A stretch of 64,000 nucleotides of DNA from Allium sativum. Its lineage: Eukaryota; Streptophyta; Magnoliopsida; Asparagales; Amaryllidaceae. Below are positions 59,067 through 64,000 of the stretch, piece by piece; the stretch's first letter is position 1; each line of letters begins with the position of its first letter. The translations under genes and the position numbers were made by a program. The stretch covers positions 203,621,231 through 203,685,230 of the forward strand of contig CM060912.1 in assembly GCA_030737875.1 (NCBI GenBank), read 5' to 3'. The notes under the pieces are model-generated. The model worked only from the letters and a program-made list of their open reading frames with translations. It was not told the DNA's origin and searched no databases.

Positions 59067-62000
59067 CTAAAGGTCATAGGTACTAGCGAGAGGATATACT
59101 AAAGATAAGATAAGTACTAGACAAGCGATAAAGGAGAAGTTAAAAGACATACTCTCAAAAAGAAATGGATACAAAGAACGCATCTTCGCTTCCGTCTCCC
59201 AAGTAGCATTGCTTTCGTCATCTCCCCATTGCACTTTAACTAGCTGAACTTCTCTGTTCCTCAACTTCCTAGTTTCTGACCCAAGGATGCGAGTAGGAGC
59301 TCGTCGAATCGTCGCATCACGCTCTACCTCTACATCTCTAAGCAAGCTCGGCTCTACCACCTCTGCGGTCTCATGTAAGCACTTCCTCAGATGTGATACA
59401 TGGAATACATAATGAACACCACTAAGTCTGTCAGGCAACTCCACCCTATACGCCATACGTCCAATCCTTTCCTTAATAGGAAACGGCCCAACAAACCTTG
59501 GTGCTAACTTCCCAACGGACCCAAAGCGAACAACATTTCTCAATGGAGATACTTTGACAAAAACCATATCCCCAACCTCAAACTCAAGATCCGTCCTCCT
59601 CCGATCCGCATAAGATTTCTGTCTATCTTGCGCTGCCTTCATCCTTCTACGAATTAAATCAATCTTCTCTGAAGTCTCTCTAACCATATCTGGCCCAAGC
59701 AAGATCTTATCCGTAGATTCCCACCAACATGTAGGAGATCGACAAGGCCTTCCATAAAGAGCTTCAAAAGGAGCCATACCAATACTGGACTGAAAGCTGT
59801 TATTATATGCGAACTCCACCAAAGGAAGATGTTCTTCCCATGTACCTCCAAAATCCAAGATACAAAGCCTCAAGAGATCTTCTAAGATACGGTTCACCCT
59901 CTAGGTCTGACCGTCTGTCTGAGGATGATATGCGGTGCTCAAACACAACTGAGTCCCTACCGCCTCTTGCAAACTTCTCCAAAACTCACTAGTGAAGATA
60001 GGATCTCGATCACTCACAATGCTGGATGGTACACCATGCAATCTAACAATCTCACTAACATAGACTGAAGCAAGCCATGGAGCGGTCCTCTTACTTTTCA
60101 CGGGTATAAAATGGGCACTCTTGGTAAGTCTATCCACCACAACCCAAATTCCCGTATTGCCCTTCCTCGATCTCGGTAACCCATCGATGAAATCCATCGA
60201 GACACTATCCCACTTCCATTGCGGGACTTCCAATGGGTGTAGCAACCCACCGGGTTTCCTTTGCTCCGCTTTAACTTGTTGGCACACTAAGCATCTAGCC
60301 ACATACTCGGCTACATCTTTCTTCATACCGGCCCAGAAGAAAACTCTCTTCATGTCTTGGTACATTTTGTCTCCTCCGGGATGAATAGTCATTCTTGAAC
60401 GATGTGCATCATCCAAAATAGCCTTCTTCAAACCCTCATCTTGCGGTACACAAAGTCTACCGTCTCTATGCAACCATCCCCTATCATCTATGGTGTATCT
60501 ACCCAAATGGCTGGACGACTCCCCCCTTATCAGCTTCTCTACCAACTCAACCAACTGTGGGTCGCCTCGCTGAGCCTCGCCAATCCGTCCCAAGAGAGTA
60601 GGTCTAACCTCCAAGGATGCCAACAAACCAGGTACAAAATCAACAGAAGGTCTGAAGTCAAACAAAGAAAGAAACTCCAAGCTTCGTCGTTCCACGAACA
60701 ATGGACTCAAAGATAGCCTTTTTCTACTCAAGGCGTCTGCCACCACGTTACCCTTGCCAGGGGTATACGCTATCTCAAAATCATAGGATGCTAAGAACTC
60801 CATCCACCTTTGCTGTCTTAAGTTTAAATCCTTCTGAGAGAATAAGTACTTCAATGATTTATGGTCGGTGAACAACTCGAATCTCTCACCAAGAAGATAA
60901 TGGCGCCAAGACTTAAGTGCGAAAACAATCGCGGCCAACTCTAGATCATGGGTAGGGTAATTCTTCTCATGCACTCTCAATTGCCTCCCTCCATAGGCTA
61001 TTACCCTTCCCTCCTGCATCAAGACTGCGCCCAATCCTGTCCCACAAGCATCGGTATAAACAACAAACGGCTTACTCCCATCTGGAAGCACTAAAACCGG
61101 AGCGGTGGTCAAAGCTCTCTTTAACCGTCGGAAAGCATCATCACAATCTACGTCCCATGAGAAAACCAGATTCTTCTTCGTCAAGCGGGTTAATGGGGCT
61201 GATATCTTCGCGAAGTCTTTAATGAACTTCCTATAATATCCTGCCAACCCCAAGAAACTTCTTACCTCGGTAGCATTTTTAGGAACTTTCCAATCCTGGA
61301 TAGATACTATCTTTGCGGGATCCACAACTATCCCTTCCTTAGAGACCACATGCCCTAAGAATCGCACCTCTCTTCTCCAAAAATGACATTTAGAGAATTT
61401 AGCTTTAAGACTATGTGCTCGAAGAGTCTCCAACACTTCTCTGAGATGTAAGGCATGCTCTTCTTCACTCTTGGAAAAGACCAAGATGTCATCCACAAAA
61501 ACTACCACAAACTTATTCAGATACTCTCTGAACACTCTACTCATGAGATCAACAAAGTATGCAGGGGCGTTTGTCAACCCAAATGGCATCACTAGCCACT
61601 CATAAAAACCATCCGGAGTCCGGAAAGCAGTCTTTTCTATACTGTCCTCCGCCACTCTCAACTGATGAAACCCTGTAGCTAAATCCATCTGTGAAAACAC
61701 TGAGGCGCCAACTAACTGATCAAAGAGATCATCTATCCTCGGCAATGGGTGTCTATTCTTCTTCGTGAGCTTATTAAGTTCTCTATAATCCACACAAAGT
61801 CTGAGGGACCCATCCGCCTTTGTGGCAAATACCACTGGAGCTCCCCACTCCGATATACTTCGCCTTATGAACCCCTTCTCAAGCAACTCCCCTACTTGCT
61901 TATGAAGTTCTCTTCTCTCACGAGGAGCCATGTGGCGCACTGGCAAAGACACTGGTTTGGCATTATCCACCAAATAAATTCGGAAATCTATCTCCCGCTT

Positions 62001-63494
62001 CGGAGGCAAACCCTTCACTTCTTCAAACACATCCGGATATTCCCGGACCACTCCGACAGAACGCAAACTCTCGACCGAAGCATCGAGCGATTCAAGATAA
62101 CTTAGCAAAACAGATTCCATGGGATTACAAGAGATCTCGAGAGTATTACCCAAGCGGGTCATAAGCCTGACAACTCTCCTTTCACAATCAAGAACGGCAC
62201 CATTACTGGATAACCAGTCCATGCCCAAAATCAACCCATAGCCCGTGAAGCCCAATACAAAAGCATCACATCTAAACTCAACGCTAAGTATAGAAATCCT
62301 CAAACCCAAACATATCATAGACAGATATATGGAGCCCCCAATTGGGTTTGAAACAACCAAGGGATCATCAACTAGACTGGTGTCTAAGTGCAGTGACTCA
62401 ACTAACGATGATGAGATAAAAGAATGCGATGCGCCAGAGTCAAACAAAGTACGTACTGGATGATCAAACAGAAAAACCAGACTTTCAACGGAAATAGTTC
62501 TACCTCTCTGCTGAATCGGTGGAACTGAGAGAGCCTGAACTTGCCCCCCTGACTGAGGTGGTGCTATAAGAGCTTGCACCTGACCTCCTGAGGTAGACCC
62601 CGTCTTCTGCCCCTTCTTTGGGCAGTTTTTCACAAGATGCCCTGCTTCACCACAATGAAAACAACCGGTCTTCTTCTTTTTGCGACAATCCTTACTGAGG
62701 TGGCCTGGTGTTCCACAATTGAAGCACTTCTTCTTCGTCTTCTTCTTGTCACCATTGCCTTTTCCACCCTTGCCTTGTTGTTGTTGTTGCGGTTTCTTCT
62801 GATCCCCCTTTTTCTCTGGTGCCTTAGAATTCTTATCATCCTCATGCATAAGTGCCATGTAGACAAGCTTCTCAAAGGTGGCCCCCATAGGAATGTGAGT
62901 CATAGCTATTCCTTGCAATGGTTCGTTCAAGCCTCTAACGAACCTCAAAGCCTTCTTCTCCGGTGTATTCACCAACTCTATGCCAAACCTTGCTAATTGA
63001 TTGAATTTGTTGACATATTCTTTCACCGTGAGATTCCCTTGCTTCAAATTCAAGAACTTCTCCATAAACAGATTCTCTTCCGCCCTTGAGAGAAACTTAG
63101 CCCCAAACCTTTGCTTGAAATCTGCCCAAGAGTCAACAGGGCGTTCTCCGTTAGTGACCTCCCACCAGAATGAGGCCTCTCCCTTCATCAACCAAGCCGC
63201 CAACTTGACTTTCTTTCCCTCTTCCACTTCAAAGATATCTAGCAACTCTTCCACTTCCTTAAGCCAATCTCTAGCCTCTACGAAAGTCTCTGAACCTAGA
63301 AAAGGTTTTCCTCCTATAGCCTTGAACTCCTTGCAAACCTTAGCAAAATTATCCACTCTAGGCTGAGGAGGAGGAGCGGTTGTCTCTGGTGTAGTAGCAT
63401 TGGCTGGACCCGTAGCCGCGGCCCTAGCCTCTTGCAACCTCCTATACCATAGTGGTATAACTAAACCCTCCGGGATGTTAAGATCTTCAGCCAT
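59067..63494 (-). pseudogene. gag-pol: Chromovirus gag-pol polyprotein (~1475 codons), one premature TAG in integrase
   Basis: Start chosen at 63494 ([10 protein letters not shown]); the frame is open 28 codons further upstream, but that part is not gag-like. Approximate residues: gag domain 75-190; two CCHC knuckles, [14 protein letters not shown] (257-270) and [14 protein letters not shown] (278-291); aspartic protease FDSGASHSF (from 351); RT with FVDD at 666-669; RNase H ([16 protein letters not shown] onward); integrase zinc finger (H...H...CLVC), core aspartates in SMDFIDGLP and [12 protein letters not shown] at 59901-59903 follows HPQTDGQT, exactly where DD35E integrases have the catalytic Glu (35 residues after the second Asp). 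The frame then stays open to 59067 and ends with a chromodomain-like segment (RKLRNREVQLVKVQWGDDE...ATWETE...MRSLYPFLF), as in Tekay/Del. Everything but that codon looks intact. Confidence 0.93.
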
Positions 63495-63677
63495 GCTGAA
63501 ACGAAAGAGGAAAGATTCAAAAAGGAGATTCCGAAAGATAAAGATATGGCTATTGGGGATTATGCTTTTCTTTTTCAAAAACTTTTTCTCTTAAAAGACA
63601 TGCTTTTGAAAATACTTTCTTCGAAAATACTCTTAGAAAATAGTTTTTCTAAAAAAAAAATTTATCTGTTCTGGTAA

Positions 63678-63695
63678 CCTTAAGCTCTGATACCA
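63678..63695 (-). other. Primer binding site of chromovirus
   Basis: On the minus strand TGGTATCAGAGCTTAAGG, two bases after the 5' LTR; initiator tRNA-Met type. Confidence 0.9.
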
Positions 63696-63697
63696 TG

Positions 63698-64000
63698 TGT
63701 AACACCCCACTCCCGCTATGATCACTCACAATGGGAATGCCATAACATCGGTGGAGTATTTTAGTGAATATAGAACAGAAAAATTACAACAAGACAGATA
63801 TAAATAGTACTTAAAATTTTAAAACATCATCTCATAACAGCGGAAGTAAAACATGTCTGGTTACATCATAAACCCACAATAAAAGTCAAGTACAATATCC
63901 ATCAAAATAAAGAAGTACATAATCCCACTCTCATACAATAGCCAAAACAAAAGAAAAGATAACTGGATAACTGGAGCTTTACATCTACCCAAGCTCCTAA
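63698..64000 (-). repeat. Start (in plus coordinates) of the 5' LTR of the chromovirus, cut by window end
   Basis: 303 bp matching 55530-55832 with one substitution seen. Confidence 0.95.

Larger units (their letters stand above)
55530..64000 (-). mobile_element. Young chromovirus (Gypsy, Tekay/Del-like), minus orientation, right end outside window
   Basis: 3' LTR 55530-58542, purine tract next to it, one long gag-pol frame (63494-59067), tRNA-Met primer site (63678-63695) and the start of the 5' LTR (63698-64000). In the 303 bp visible in both LTRs I see one difference (C/T, 55546 versus 63714), so insertion is recent. The left flank for TSD testing is TGTAT (55525-55529). Confidence 0.93.

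Noticed and set aside
63678..63695. tRNA gene
   Set aside because: Only the primer-binding complement of tRNA-Met; no cloverleaf. The same applies at 68, 9352 and 21142.

Overview
This window is almost entirely plant transposable-element sequence. It suggests an AT-rich, repeat-rich angiosperm nuclear genome: the elements are plant-type Copia (SIRE/Maximus-like) and Gypsy (Tat-like, and Tekay/Del-like chromovirus), with initiator-tRNA-Met primer sites and 5-bp target duplications. I see no convincing host gene, tRNA, rRNA or CRISPR array. The species cannot be named from the sequence.

Layout. 1-5499: Copia family A in + orientation, with gag relics and two accessory ORF relics but no pol; its 5' LTR is cut by the window edge. 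5500-7873, 16914-17688 and 21289-25637: an old minus-strand Tat-like Gypsy region with two gag copies and an LTR carrying a palindrome array. It is interrupted by a young non-autonomous Copia (family C, 7879-16908, TSD GTGAA) and by a solo Gypsy LTR (17694-21283, TSD TGGAT). 25784-42700: a 49-bp tandem array split by a 16-kb degenerate minus-strand Tat-like element (26025-42205). That element is itself invaded by a second copy of the solo-LTR family (29163-31761) and by Copia family B (33550-37116, TSD TAATC), whose pol fragment lies backwards. 43632-51808: another LTR, split by a minus-strand Copia A element (44359-51264, TSD ACCTC) that has pol but no gag. 51809-54476: AT-rich, no gene. 54477-55529: part of an old Gypsy LTR, interrupted by a young, nearly full-length minus-strand chromovirus (55530 to beyond 64000) with a ~1475-codon polyprotein broken by one stop codon.

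The main discovery lead is in the LTRs, not the ORFs. Paired GTCGAC palindromes at a fixed 22-23 bp spacing occur in the LTRs of two Copia families and in a Gypsy solo LTR. In Copia A the same pair (TATGTCGACATA twice, 22 bp apart) also sits upstream of the accessory ORFs, so it behaves like a portable promoter module. The young chromovirus LTR has five GTCGAC sites at 12-bp spacing.

A second theme is tandem hairpins whose loops are conserved while the stem arms change with compensation. I find these in the Copia A LTR, the chromovirus LTR, the solo LTR and at 5937-6000. One LTR hairpin (loop ACGTAGG...GAA) is shared by Copia and Gypsy elements, with stems ACTGG/CCAGT versus AGTGG/CCACT. All comparisons were made by eye; no alignment or database search was run.
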